A DNA stretch of 64,000 bases from contig CAJUMQ010000004.1 in NCBI GenBank assembly GCA_910587035.1, positions 84,540 to 148,539 on the forward strand. Reading direction: 5' to 3'. This document shows positions 42,313 through 50,285 of the stretch, in pieces. The notes below the pieces were generated by a model. It worked only from the letters and a program-made list of their open reading frames with translations, ran no database searches and was not told the DNA's origin. Position numbers and translations under genes: made by a program. Origin of the DNA: an uncultured Desulfovibrio sp. (GTDB lineage: Bacteria > Desulfobacterota > Desulfovibrionia > Desulfovibrionales > Desulfovibrionaceae). The first letter of the stretch is position 1; each line of letters starts with the position of its first letter.

Positions 42313-43233
42313 ATGTCAGCAGATTATGAGCAAAACCGGAAAGAACAAATTCTTGAAATATTAAAACAGCTTACCATGCGGGCATTGCCTGCGCCAGGGG
42401 AAATGGCCACATCAGTCCAGACTTTTCACCTTGTGCGCCTGAATGCGCCCCACCAGTCCAGGCATTGCCTTTCCCTGCCAATGGTGACCCTGCTGATTCA
42501 GGGCCACAAACAGATTGATCTCGCTTCGGATCGTCTTTTTCTGGATAGCGGCAAGGTTCTTGTGACCTGCGTAGATGTGCCAAGTACCAGTGTGCTGACA
42601 AATGTCTCCCCTGAAAGGCCGCTCCTGAGCATGTATTTTATGCTGGACAAAAAAATCCTTGCTGAGTTGCTGAGCGAAATGCCAGGCAAAAAACCGGCCG
42701 AAAGCGCGGCCAACACCAGTGTCTGGGTAATGGAGCCGCATCTGGATTTTCTGGAGACTTTTCTGCGCCTGACCCAGATTGCTCTGGAGCCAGAGCGTGC
42801 AATCATCCTTGGGCCGCTTCTGCTCAGGGAGCTGCACTATCTGCTGCTTGCCGGCCCCAATGGCGCCATTTTACAGGAGCTTTACATGCGCGGCGCCAAA
42901 GACAATCGCATAATAGACGCCATTGCATGGCTAAAGCAAAATGTAAGGGTATCCATCTCCGTGGAGGCTCTGGCCCGCAAGGTCAACATGTCCGTCTCCA
43001 GCCTGCACAGGCATTTCAAGCTCATAACCGGCTACAGCCCCTTGCAGTACCATAAAAAACTCCGCCTGTACGAGGCTCAAAGGCTGATGCTGGCAGAAAA
43101 TGAGCGCGCGGACATAGCCGCCCTGGCCGTGGGCTATGAAAGCATAACGCAATTTAATCGCGAATATAAACGCATGTTTGGAGAGCCACCGCACAGAGAC
43201 ATCACCCGCAGAAAAAACTTGCGCGGCGTCTAG
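42313..43233 (+). CDS. AraC-family regulator, YqhC-like
   Basis: 306 residues from the ATG at 42313, which has AGAGG seven bases upstream; ATGs at 42289 and 42307 are in frame. The N-terminal part (SVQTFHLVRLNAPHQSRHCLSLPMVTLLIQGHKQ) matches the AraC_N sensor of the YqhC group. The C-terminal pair of helix-turn-helices is clear (SVEALARKVNMSVSSLHRHFKLITGYSPLQYHKKLRL and IAALAVGYESITQFNREYKRMFG). YqhC relatives respond to aldehydes and activate NADPH aldehyde reductases. The neighbours, a DUF362 protein, DoxX and DJ-1, suggest a redox or carbonyl-stress role here. Confidence 0.88.
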   Translation: MSADYEQNRKEQILEILKQLTMRALPAPGEMATSVQTFHLVRLNAPHQSRHCLSLPMVTLLIQGHKQIDLASDRLFLDSGKVLVTCVDVPSTSVLTNVSPERPLLSMYFMLDKKILAELLSEMPGKKPAESAANTSVWVMEPHLDFLETFLRLTQIALEPERAIILGPLLLRELHYLLLAGPNGAILQELYMRGAKDNRIIDAIAWLKQNVRVSISVEALARKVNMSVSSLHRHFKLITGYSPLQYHKKLRLYEAQRLMLAENERADIAALAVGYESITQFNREYKRMFGEPPHRDITRRKNLRGV

Positions 43234-43372
43234 GCTTGCATCTTCCATAAAATCGGATAAAAGTCCTGTTTTATTGCCGTATTTCCTTGACAGCAAATTT
43301 TCCCGCGCCGACAATACATGCAGGCACAGATTTACCCTGTACTTGCCTCAGGCTTGATCAATGGAGCATTGC

Positions 43373-43768
43373 ATGGACGGTTTTATGGCGCAGTTTTTCA
43401 CCGATGGCATTTCCTATGACTGGACTGCGCTTTTGCTGCGCTGGACGGTTGGCTTTGCCCTTCTGCCTTTTGGCATCCGCAAGGTTCGTGACACATCAGG
43501 AGCGGACAAGTTTCACGCAGTGCTTGTATTTTCCCCAAAAATATCCTTCTATCTGGCCATGACCATAGAGACCCTGGCATCAATCTGCATGATTCTGGGT
43601 TTTTGCACCCGTTTCGCGGCAATACCGGGCATCTGCAACATGGCCATTGCCACAAAAGTCAGTCTCGGCCCCTCCTTTACCTCCCCGGCTTTGCCATTTT
43701 TGCTGGGTTTTATCTCCATACTCATTTCCGGTCCGGGCAAGTTCTCCCTTGACTGGCTGTTTTTTTAA
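43373..43768 (+). CDS. DoxX family membrane protein
   Basis: 131 residues from the ATG at 43373 (GGAG about seven bases upstream; an in-frame ATG at 43361 is alternative). Four hydrophobic spans fit DoxX: TALLLRWTVGFALLPFGIRKVR, ISFYLAMTIETLASICMILGFCTRFAAI, GICNMAIATKV and LPFLLGFISILISGPGKFSLDW. DoxX proteins sit in the inner membrane, often beside redox and thiol-stress genes, and their reaction is unknown. It lies 140 bases after the regulator gene and 98 bases before a DJ-1 gene. Confidence 0.87.
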   Translation: MDGFMAQFFTDGISYDWTALLLRWTVGFALLPFGIRKVRDTSGADKFHAVLVFSPKISFYLAMTIETLASICMILGFCTRFAAIPGICNMAIATKVSLGPSFTSPALPFLLGFISILISGPGKFSLDWLFF

Positions 43769-43866
43769 TTCCGAAATGTTTTTGCACTGCTGGACAATTC
43801 AATATGGACAATTGGACATCCCAGCTCCATGCGATTCATCAACAACATACATGATAGAGGACAGAC

Positions 43867-44454
43867 ATGAAAAAGATTCTCCTTCTTGCCGGTGACTATG
43901 TGGAAGACTACGAAGCCATGGTGCCATTCCAGATGCTGCAAATGGCAGGCTATGATGTGCACTCCGTCTGCCCTGGCAAAAAGCCTGGCGAAAGCGTCAA
44001 GACCGCGGTGCATGATTTTGAAGGCGATCAGACCTACAGCGAAAAAAGAGGCCACAATTTCGCCATAAATTACGATTTTGATCAGGTAAACCCGGCCGAT
44101 TATGCGGGTCTGGTCATACCAGGCGGTCGCGCTCCCGAATATTTGCGTCTCAACCAGGGCCTGATTGAAATTGTCAAACAGTTCTTTGGCTCGGGCAAGC
44201 CGGTGGCTGCCATCTGCCATGGCCCGCAAATTCTGGTTGCAGCCGGTGTGCTGCGTGGCAAAAAATGCACGGCCTATCCAGCTGTCAAACCTGATATTGT
44301 CATGGCCGGCGCCACCTGGGTGGAGCCCGCGCCATCTGCCGACAATGCGGTGGTGGACGGCATGCTCGTGACTGCGCCTGCCTGGCCTGCCCATCCGCAA
44401 TGGATGGCCAGCTTCATCAAAATGCTTGGCGGCACTGTCAGCGCTGGCAAATAA
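43867..44454 (+). CDS. DJ-1/PfpI family protein
   Basis: 195 residues, with AGAGGAC upstream of the ATG. The fold markers are KKILLLAGDYVEDYEAMVPFQ (with the conserved Glu), YAGLVIPGGRAPEYLRLN and the nucleophile elbow VAAICHGPQILVAAGVLRG containing the catalytic Cys followed by His. Members include glyoxalase III-type enzymes, chaperones and amidotransferase-like hydrolases. Next to a YqhC-like regulator, a glyoxalase-type function against methylglyoxal or other carbonyls is reasonable but unproved. A 14-bp hairpin follows. Confidence 0.9.
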   Translation: MKKILLLAGDYVEDYEAMVPFQMLQMAGYDVHSVCPGKKPGESVKTAVHDFEGDQTYSEKRGHNFAINYDFDQVNPADYAGLVIPGGRAPEYLRLNQGLIEIVKQFFGSGKPVAAICHGPQILVAAGVLRGKKCTAYPAVKPDIVMAGATWVEPAPSADNAVVDGMLVTAPAWPAHPQWMASFIKMLGGTVSAGK

Positions 44455-44495
44455 TGGCGTAAAGGATACGGCAACCTGCAATTATACAACAATCA

Positions 44496-44534
44496 ATCCA
44501 GGCAGACAGGGCACGCCACACTGTCTGCCTGGAT
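44496..44534. terminator. Strong hairpin between the DJ-1 gene and mtaB
   Basis: A perfect 14-bp stem, ATCCAGGCAGACAG at 44496-44509 and CTGTCTGCCTGGAT at 44521-44534, with an 11-base loop. It is placed to end the DJ-1 transcript and the converging mtaB transcript. Neither side has a pure T run; the minus-strand side is moderately T-rich. Confidence 0.55.
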
Positions 44535-44587
44535 GCCAAATGCAGTCTTGCATAAAATATAATTCAACTCCATCTGCTGCCAAAATA

Positions 44588-44656
44588 TGGCGCATGTCTG
44601 TTAAAAACAGACATATGCGCCAGGCCGTATGGTTGAAATCGGGACAATTTCACCTG
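44588..44656. repeat. Hairpin repeat family 2, copy B
   Basis: The 30-bp core at 44610-44639 is identical to 34200-34229. Here the core is the right arm of a hairpin: TGGCGCATGTCTGTT before it pairs with AACAGACA-TATGCGCCA with a two-base bulge. After the core, the inner hairpin reads GAAAT-CGGGACA-ATTTC, so the seven-base loop is the exact reverse complement of that in copy A. It lies in the gap between the DJ-1 gene and mtaB. Confidence 0.65.
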
Positions 44657-44710
44657 AGCAAGGCTTCTTGTTGGTATGGACAGGATGTTGAGAGCCTTGA
44701 AGGCATACCG

Positions 44711-46003
44711 TTAAAATATTTCCACTTCCAGCCCGGAGCAGCCCACAGCCTTTGGCAATGCTCTCACAAACCCCTTATGCTCCCGGCATGGGGCTTTAAA
44801 GATGCAGGGAGCATAATATTCATTCACCCCATGCCACACTCCCTCCGCCCTGAGACTGCTGTCCGGGGCTATCCACATGGGGCCTGCCTCAAGCAGGCCT
44901 TGCAGAAACCTCTTTTTCAGCTCCGCCGCCTGTTCGCGGAGCATGGCCGCCCTGCGCAATTTCTCCCTTTTTTCCATCTGACCGGCAAAGGCTGCCGCCG
45001 GTGTTCCCGGCCTTTGGGAGTAGGGAAATACATGGGCATATGTAAGAGGCAGACTTTCCATAAAATCCAGCAGGATTTGCAGATCCTCTTCACTCTCATT
45101 GGGGAAACCGGCTATGATATCCGCCCCAAGGCCAAATATGGGCCAGAGTTTACGCAGCCCGTCCATGAATCGCGCAATGCTATCCATGGAATAATGGCCC
45201 CGGCCCATGCGCTTCAGGATTGCCGGGCTGGCATGTTGCAGGGACAAATGCAGATGCGGACAGCACATGCGGCAGGCAGCAAGTGTCTCCAGAGCCTTTC
45301 CGCCCAGTTGCGCCGGTTCAATGGAGCTTATTCGCAAGCGGCCAAATTGGGCAAATTCTCCGGCCAACCCCCTGTCAACATGGGCCAGTAAATCCCAAAA
45401 GTCGCCATAATTCTCATTATCCTTGCCATACTGCCGCAAATTGACACCGGAAATCACGATTTCGCAAAAACCACTGGCAAAAAGGCGCCTGCATTCCGCA
45501 AGTATGTCATCTGGCTTGCGGCTGACTGGCTTCCCCCTTGTATAGGGCACGATGCAGTAGGTGCACTTCTGGCTGCAGCCATCCTGAACTTTTACCACAG
45601 GCCTGCCGCGCGTATAGCCCCTGATGGCAAAATCGCCATCCTGACTTTCCGTGCAGGTGGGGCCGGCCATAAGGCGGCTTTTGTCCGACTGTTTCAGGCA
45701 AATATCCGGCCTGGCATGAAAGGCGTTTTTACGCGGCATGAAATCACCAAAAAACTGCGCCGCGCAGCCGGTGAGGATTATGCGGCCTTCAGGCGCCAGG
45801 CGCCGCAACCTGTATATGGCGTTGCGGGCATCCCTTTCCGCCCTGGCTGTGATTGCGCAGCTGTTTACCAGCAGATAATCAGCAGCCTGCGGCTCCGGCA
45901 CCTCCCTGCCTCCCAGCCCAAGCCATGCCTCGCGCAGGGCCTGGCTTTCGTACTGGTTTACCTTGCAGCCATAGGTCTCAATATAAAATGTCCAGTCTTG
46001 CAT
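44711..46003 (-). CDS. mtaB: tRNA t6A37 methylthiotransferase MtaB
   Basis: 430 residues. The N-terminal cluster motif begins YIETYGCKVNQYESQAL; GCKVNQ distinguishes MtaB from MiaB (GCQMN). The radical-SAM motif is VQDGCSQKCTYCIVPYTRGKP. Further cysteines at VNSCAIT and LTGCAAQ complete the second cluster. MtaB adds methylthio to t6A at position 37 of tRNAs reading ANN codons. miaB, the paralogue acting on i6A, is at 62.4 kb, so both enzymes are in this window. It is divergent from an M15 peptidase gene, 48 bases apart. Confidence 0.93.
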   Translation of the reverse strand: MQDWTFYIETYGCKVNQYESQALREAWLGLGGREVPEPQAADYLLVNSCAITARAERDARNAIYRLRRLAPEGRIILTGCAAQFFGDFMPRKNAFHARPDICLKQSDKSRLMAGPTCTESQDGDFAIRGYTRGRPVVKVQDGCSQKCTYCIVPYTRGKPVSRKPDDILAECRRLFASGFCEIVISGVNLRQYGKDNENYGDFWDLLAHVDRGLAGEFAQFGRLRISSIEPAQLGGKALETLAACRMCCPHLHLSLQHASPAILKRMGRGHYSMDSIARFMDGLRKLWPIFGLGADIIAGFPNESEEDLQILLDFMESLPLTYAHVFPYSQRPGTPAAAFAGQMEKREKLRRAAMLREQAAELKKRFLQGLLEAGPMWIAPDSSLRAEGVWHGVNEYYAPCIFKAPCREHKGFVRALPKAVGCSGLEVEIF

Positions 46004-46051
46004 ATGCCATTATTCTTGACAGGCGAACCCTGTCTGTTTACCTCTCGATGC

Positions 46052-46849
46052 ATGAACATGATCATCGCCATGGCCCTCGCCTTATGTCTTTATGCTCCCG
46101 CAGCCATGGGCGCGCCTCTGAATGAGGAGGACGCCATCAATCTGGAATGCCTGCGGCAGGCGTATCCGCAAGTGGCAGATCTGGTGCCGGACGGACTTGG
46201 CCAGACATGGCTGACTTTAAAGGATGGCGCCAGGATTCTCTATTCCGATGAGTCGGCATCCCTGCAGCCAGGACAGCTCGGAGGCAATATAAAACAGAGC
46301 ATGAAGCATATCTATCCTCTGGAGCCTGACCGGCCACATGCCAGCTGCGGCTTTTCTCCCGGGCGCATTCGCCCATATGCCCTCTATGAGGCCCTTTATG
46401 GCGCCGATGCGGCCGCAGTGCAAAAAAATCTTGCACAAGTGCGCTTTCAGGGCAAGGTTTTCAGACTTGCCCGCAATGCGGCTGCCGCTTTCGCAAAGGC
46501 TGCGCCAACCCTTGCCGAGGCAGCCGCAAGCGATCCAAAAAACAGGGCCTGGCTGTTGCCAGAAGGCGGCTACTACTGGCGTAAAATCGCCGGAGAAGAT
46601 CACCTTAGTCCGCATTCCTACGGCATTGCCCTGGATGTAGGCGTAAAGAAGGCGCCTTATTGGCGTTGGAGCAGGCAGATGCCCCATCCGCTGCAGGCGG
46701 TCTATCCCACTGCCATTGTGGCCCCCCTGGAGGAACAGGGTTTCATATGGGGCGGCAAATGGCATGAGTATGATCTAATGCATTTTGAATACAGGCCGGA
46801 GTTGATCTGCAAGGCCAGGATGTATCAAAAACTGAAAAAAAAGCCCTGA
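46052..46849 (+). CDS. M15-family peptidase, exported
   Basis: 265 residues from the ATG at 46052; in-frame starts at 46004 and 46058 are also possible and no site is strong. MNMIIAMALALCLYAPAAMGA is a good signal peptide. The zinc motif of M15 D-alanyl-D-alanine carboxypeptidase/endolysin-type enzymes is seen as SPHSYGIALDVGVKKA (SxHxxGxAxD) and EYDLMHFEYRPEL (last His). The residues before the core form a long helical N-terminal region rather than a cell-wall-binding domain. Expected to trim peptidoglycan peptides in the periplasm. It converges on bioB, one base apart. Confidence 0.82.
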   Translation: MNMIIAMALALCLYAPAAMGAPLNEEDAINLECLRQAYPQVADLVPDGLGQTWLTLKDGARILYSDESASLQPGQLGGNIKQSMKHIYPLEPDRPHASCGFSPGRIRPYALYEALYGADAAAVQKNLAQVRFQGKVFRLARNAAAAFAKAAPTLAEAAASDPKNRAWLLPEGGYYWRKIAGEDHLSPHSYGIALDVGVKKAPYWRWSRQMPHPLQAVYPTAIVAPLEEQGFIWGGKWHEYDLMHFEYRPELICKARMYQKLKKKP

Positions 46850-46850
46850 A

Positions 46851-47783
46851 TCATGCTCTTTGGCCTGAAAAGGTATTCCTAAGGCCAAGTTCCGCCAGCA
46901 TGCGGCAGTCCCCCTCAATGCCTTCGCCCCTTGTTGTCATAAAATCGCCGGTCATCAGGGCATTGGCTCCTGCCGCGAAAACCGCCGCCTGTCCCTTGCC
47001 GAATACAGGCAGTCTGCCTCCGCATACGCGCAGGGTCGCCGCAGGCAGCACATGGCGAAACAGGGCTATGATGCGCAGGGCCTCCACTGCCTGCAGCAAT
47101 GGCCTTTGCGCCAGTGGCGTGCCCGGTATTGGCTGCAAAAAGTTCATGGGAATATTTGTCACGCCAAGTTCAGTCAGCTCTCTGGCAAATTGCAGCCTGT
47201 CCTCCCAGCTTTCTCCCAGCCCGAACAGACCGCCGCAGCAGACATCCATGCCGGCCAGCATGACCCGCTCAACGGTGGCCGCCCTGGCCTGCCAGGTCTG
47301 GCTTTTGCAAATTTGCGGATAAAAACGGCTGCATGCCTCCAGATTATGATGGCAGCGGCGCAGCCCGGCGGCATGGAGATCGGCCAGATGTTTGCCTCCC
47401 AGCCGGCCCCCGGAGAGACAAATGCGCCCGCGCAAATCCGCATCGAGATTTTCCAGAACATTGCAAATGACATCTACATTGCGGGAGGAGAGAGCGCCTC
47501 CGCTGGCCACAAGCCCAATATGGGCCACCGGCCTCTCAGCAAGCTGTCTGATTCGGCGGCAGATCTCCTCTGCCGGCAGCATTTCAAAATTGGGCGAACT
47601 GGCGGCATTATATCTGCTTTGACCACAGAATTTGCAATCCATGTCGCATGCACCGCAGCGAATGCTGATAATGGCGCACATTTCAATCTGGTCGCCATGA
47701 GCCTGCTGCCTCAACTTTTTCGCGCCTGCAAGAAGCTCATTATCAGGCAAGCGCAAAAGGCTGGTGCAATCCCCTCCAGACAT
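46851..47783 (-). CDS. bioB: Biotin synthase
   Basis: 310 residues. The radical-SAM motif is CGACDMDCKFCGQSRYNA (CxxxCxxC). Conserved BioB text follows: LVASGGALSSRNVDVIC, HHNLEACSRFYPQIC, CCGGLFGLGESWEDRLQFA and MNFLQPIPGTPLA. The enzyme inserts sulfur into dethiobiotin. No other biotin gene is near, so it stands apart from a bio operon. It starts three bases after the stop of the lipoprotein gene upstream, which implies co-transcription without an obvious functional link. Confidence 0.93.
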   Translation of the reverse strand: MSGGDCTSLLRLPDNELLAGAKKLRQQAHGDQIEMCAIISIRCGACDMDCKFCGQSRYNAASSPNFEMLPAEEICRRIRQLAERPVAHIGLVASGGALSSRNVDVICNVLENLDADLRGRICLSGGRLGGKHLADLHAAGLRRCHHNLEACSRFYPQICKSQTWQARAATVERVMLAGMDVCCGGLFGLGESWEDRLQFARELTELGVTNIPMNFLQPIPGTPLAQRPLLQAVEALRIIALFRHVLPAATLRVCGGRLPVFGKGQAAVFAAGANALMTGDFMTTRGEGIEGDCRMLAELGLRNTFSGQRA

Positions 47784-47786
47784 TTT

Positions 47787-48545
47787 TTAAAATGTGTTGT
47801 AGCGAATATCCGGGGAGGCCGAGCCGAGGAATTGCTGGCCCATGTACTGCCACTCCACCCCTCGGATATAACCAGTGTTCAGGTTTTGCGGATTTTTGGG
47901 CGGATTGGCCACGGCAAAACTGTCTCTGGCCCTCTGCTCAAACTTCTGCAAAAAATCACCATAGCCCAGAGGCATGGCTGTGAGGGACTGAATGGCCGCT
48001 GGCAAAGGCTCGCGATATTCCATGATGATCTTGTCATCGTTGAAATTGAAGCGGGCGGCATAGGCTCGCACCACCCACATCTGTGGCTGGCCATCCGGCA
48101 GCGTGGCAGTCACCAGAGCGCCAAAGGGATCATGAGCCGGATTGATTATGAATGTGCATGCCTGATAGCCGACGCCGTTAAAGACCTCAACTCCCTCATC
48201 CACACTGAAAGGCCTGCGCAGAATGCCATCCCAGTGCCAGCCCTCCGGGGTCTGGGCCTGCGCGACAATGGCCATGGGCGCAAGGCCACCCTCGCCATAG
48301 ATACCCAGCCAGACCTGGATGGGCAGGCCCCCGAGCATATCCGTCCACATGAGATTGCATATGCCCTGGCCTGCGGCCATAAGCGGCATATTTTTGGCCT
48401 CCAGCATTATTGCCGGCCTTGCCGTGGAAATATAGGCATTGCCGTCCATACCCCGCTGCAGGGCACCCATGCAGCCCGCCAGCGAGAGGAGCACTACCAG
48501 GGCTGCCAATGGTTTAACTGGTTTCAAGCCAGATTCGCGCACCAT
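47787..48545 (-). CDS. Lipoprotein of unknown function (DUF4851-like)
   Basis: 252 residues. KPLAALVVLLSLAGCMGAL is a lipoprotein signal with the lipobox LAGC, so Cys25 or so would be lipidated. The mature part (WHWDGILRRPFSVDEGVEVFNGVGYQACTFIINPAHDPFGALVTATLPDG) resembles a lipoprotein family I associate with Desulfovibrio (DUF4851), from memory only. It has no catalytic motif. It is transcribed towards bioB and sits three bases from it. Confidence 0.65.
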   Translation of the reverse strand: MVRESGLKPVKPLAALVVLLSLAGCMGALQRGMDGNAYISTARPAIMLEAKNMPLMAAGQGICNLMWTDMLGGLPIQVWLGIYGEGGLAPMAIVAQAQTPEGWHWDGILRRPFSVDEGVEVFNGVGYQACTFIINPAHDPFGALVTATLPDGQPQMWVVRAYAARFNFNDDKIIMEYREPLPAAIQSLTAMPLGYGDFLQKFEQRARDSFAVANPPKNPQNLNTGYIRGVEWQYMGQQFLGSASPDIRYNTF

Positions 48546-48885
48546 TCTTATCCTCCATAAGTACGATAATCCTTAAAAAGGAAAAATCCATTTCCAGCAT
48601 ACCCTTTGGCGCCAAACCTTGCAAATCCTGCTCGCCCACGCTGAATGTTTTTAACGCCTGAGTCTGTTGCGGGGCAGTTGCAAATTTGTCATTATCGCTG
48701 CAGGCTCATTCATGGTCCAGGATTGTGGCTGTACCATGAATACCACTCGCCAAAACGTGATTTTGTTTTGCCTGCGTCGCCATTGGCAATGCGCGACCCC
48801 GCAGGGCTTGCAACAAACGCCGCATGATGCGGCACCGCTGGCTGAGTGGAATTTTTCCTTTCGCCAATTCAAGGCGGGGTAATTC
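48546..48885. other. Gene-free region between the lipoprotein and CLC genes
   Basis: 340 bases, divergent promoters expected. A 9-bp inverted repeat, ATTCATGGT at 48708-48716 and ACCATGAAT at 48733-48741, is the only structure I see. Short frames here have no ribosome-binding site and look like noise. Confidence 0.4.
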
Positions 48886-50163
48886 ATGGCTCAAAAATAC
48901 ACTGGCCAACTTCAGAGTTTCTGGAGCTCTGTTCCGGAATCCATGAAAAACCCGCGCGAGGCGCTCTATCTTGTTGCTAGCGGCTTCATGGTTGGGCTGC
49001 TGGCTGGCTGTGTTGTCGCTCTTTTCCGCATCGCCAAAGATTTCGCCTTCTCCAGGGTTCTTTCCTGGACCGGGGCGCATAATTCCTCCCCCCTGGACCT
49101 GGCTTGCATTTTTTCCGTCGCCATTGCCGCAGGCCTGGCAGTCTGCTGGCTTGTACGCAATCCCGCGATCCGGCTGGGTGGCGAAGACTGGATCAAGGGC
49201 GCCCTGGATGATGGCCAGAAAAGGCCGTGGCTGCGCATTCTCATTCCCAAGTTTCTGGGCAGCTGGCTGGTGCTGGCCTGCGGCGTCTCCGTGGGCAGCG
49301 AGGGGCCGTCCATCCAGATGGGAGCGGCCACAGCCCTTGGCATCAAGAGCATCTACCCGCAGGCGACCCAACGCAGATATTTCATACTTGGCGGCTGCGC
49401 AGCCGGGCTGGCGGCTGCCTTTTCCGCGCCATTTGCCGGTCTGTGCTATGTGTATGAGGTAATGCGCGAAAAACTGGACTATCCCCTGTTTCTTTTTATG
49501 CTGGCTGGCGGCATTGGCGTATATTTCGCCACCAGCTGCCTGATCGATCCCGGCGAAATCCTGCCCCTGCCCGTAATGGGGAGGCCGGATCCGGCCCTCA
49601 TTCTCATGCTCATACCTCTCGGCTTCATGGCGGCGATAACCGGCATCTGCTATCACTATATTCTCAGGCTCTCCCTCAAGGCCTATGCCAGACAAAAAAT
49701 CCTGCCGGCCTTTCTGCTGCCCTGCGTGGCATTTGTGGCTGCAGGCGTGATGCTCATTGTTTTTCCGGCCTCCACAGGCGAGGGCCTGTCCATTGTGCCG
49801 CTTCTGGAAAAGGGGCACAGCCTGCTCCAATTTCTGCTGCTGTTTCTTGTGGTCAAGCTGTTCTTCACCGCTTTCTGCTATGGCACGGGCATCCCCGCCG
49901 GCGTCATGGTGCCTGTTTTGTGCCTTGGCGCGGTCACAGGCGCCATATATGCAAGTTGTCTCATGGCTGCCGGCTTTTCAAGCGAATGGCTGCCGGCATG
50001 TCTGGCCGCTGGCATGTGCGGAGCCTTCGCGGCCGCGGAGCGAGCGCCAGTTACAGCCATAGTGCTCGTGGCAGAAATGACCGGTGCAGTCTCCATTCTG
50101 CCCGCTCTCCTGGTGGTGGCTGCCATGGGTTCTTTTTGCGCGCGCATCTGTGGAGTCAAATAG
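48886..50163 (+). CDS. CLC-family chloride channel/transporter
   Basis: 425 residues, the core size without CBS domains. The selectivity motif GSEGPSIQMG carries the external gating Glu (Glu139, matching Glu148 of ClC-ec1). YGTGIPAGVMVPVLCLGA is the GxFxP-type filter. In the segment AFSAPFAGLCYVYEVMR, aligned to AFNAPLAGILFIIEEMR of ClC-ec1, the proton-coupling Glu203 is replaced by Val192, the residue found in CLC channels. This suggests weak or no proton coupling. The start has AAGGCGGGG nearby. No operon partner is evident. Confidence 0.88.
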   Translation: MAQKYTGQLQSFWSSVPESMKNPREALYLVASGFMVGLLAGCVVALFRIAKDFAFSRVLSWTGAHNSSPLDLACIFSVAIAAGLAVCWLVRNPAIRLGGEDWIKGALDDGQKRPWLRILIPKFLGSWLVLACGVSVGSEGPSIQMGAATALGIKSIYPQATQRRYFILGGCAAGLAAAFSAPFAGLCYVYEVMREKLDYPLFLFMLAGGIGVYFATSCLIDPGEILPLPVMGRPDPALILMLIPLGFMAAITGICYHYILRLSLKAYARQKILPAFLLPCVAFVAAGVMLIVFPASTGEGLSIVPLLEKGHSLLQFLLLFLVVKLFFTAFCYGTGIPAGVMVPVLCLGAVTGAIYASCLMAAGFSSEWLPACLAAGMCGAFAAAERAPVTAIVLVAEMTGAVSILPALLVVAAMGSFCARICGVK

Positions 50164-50285
50164 ATGGCGCTTCATACCTATAAAGAAATCACTGAAAGTG
50201 GCGATTTCGCATTGTAGCGAAAGTCCATCGCCTGCATTATACCATTTTACCTGTTTCCCGATCCTGAAATTCCCGGAGACGCCCC

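Noticed and set aside
47052..48560. Plus-strand frame of about 500 codons across bioB and the lipoprotein gene
   Set aside because: Both real genes on the other strand have clear motifs; the long frame is a by-product of codon bias and the composition is unlike a protein.
50196..50232. Hairpin TTTCGC/GCGAAA after the CLC gene as a terminator
   Set aside because: The stem is only six bases and no T run follows; I see it but would not call it a terminator.
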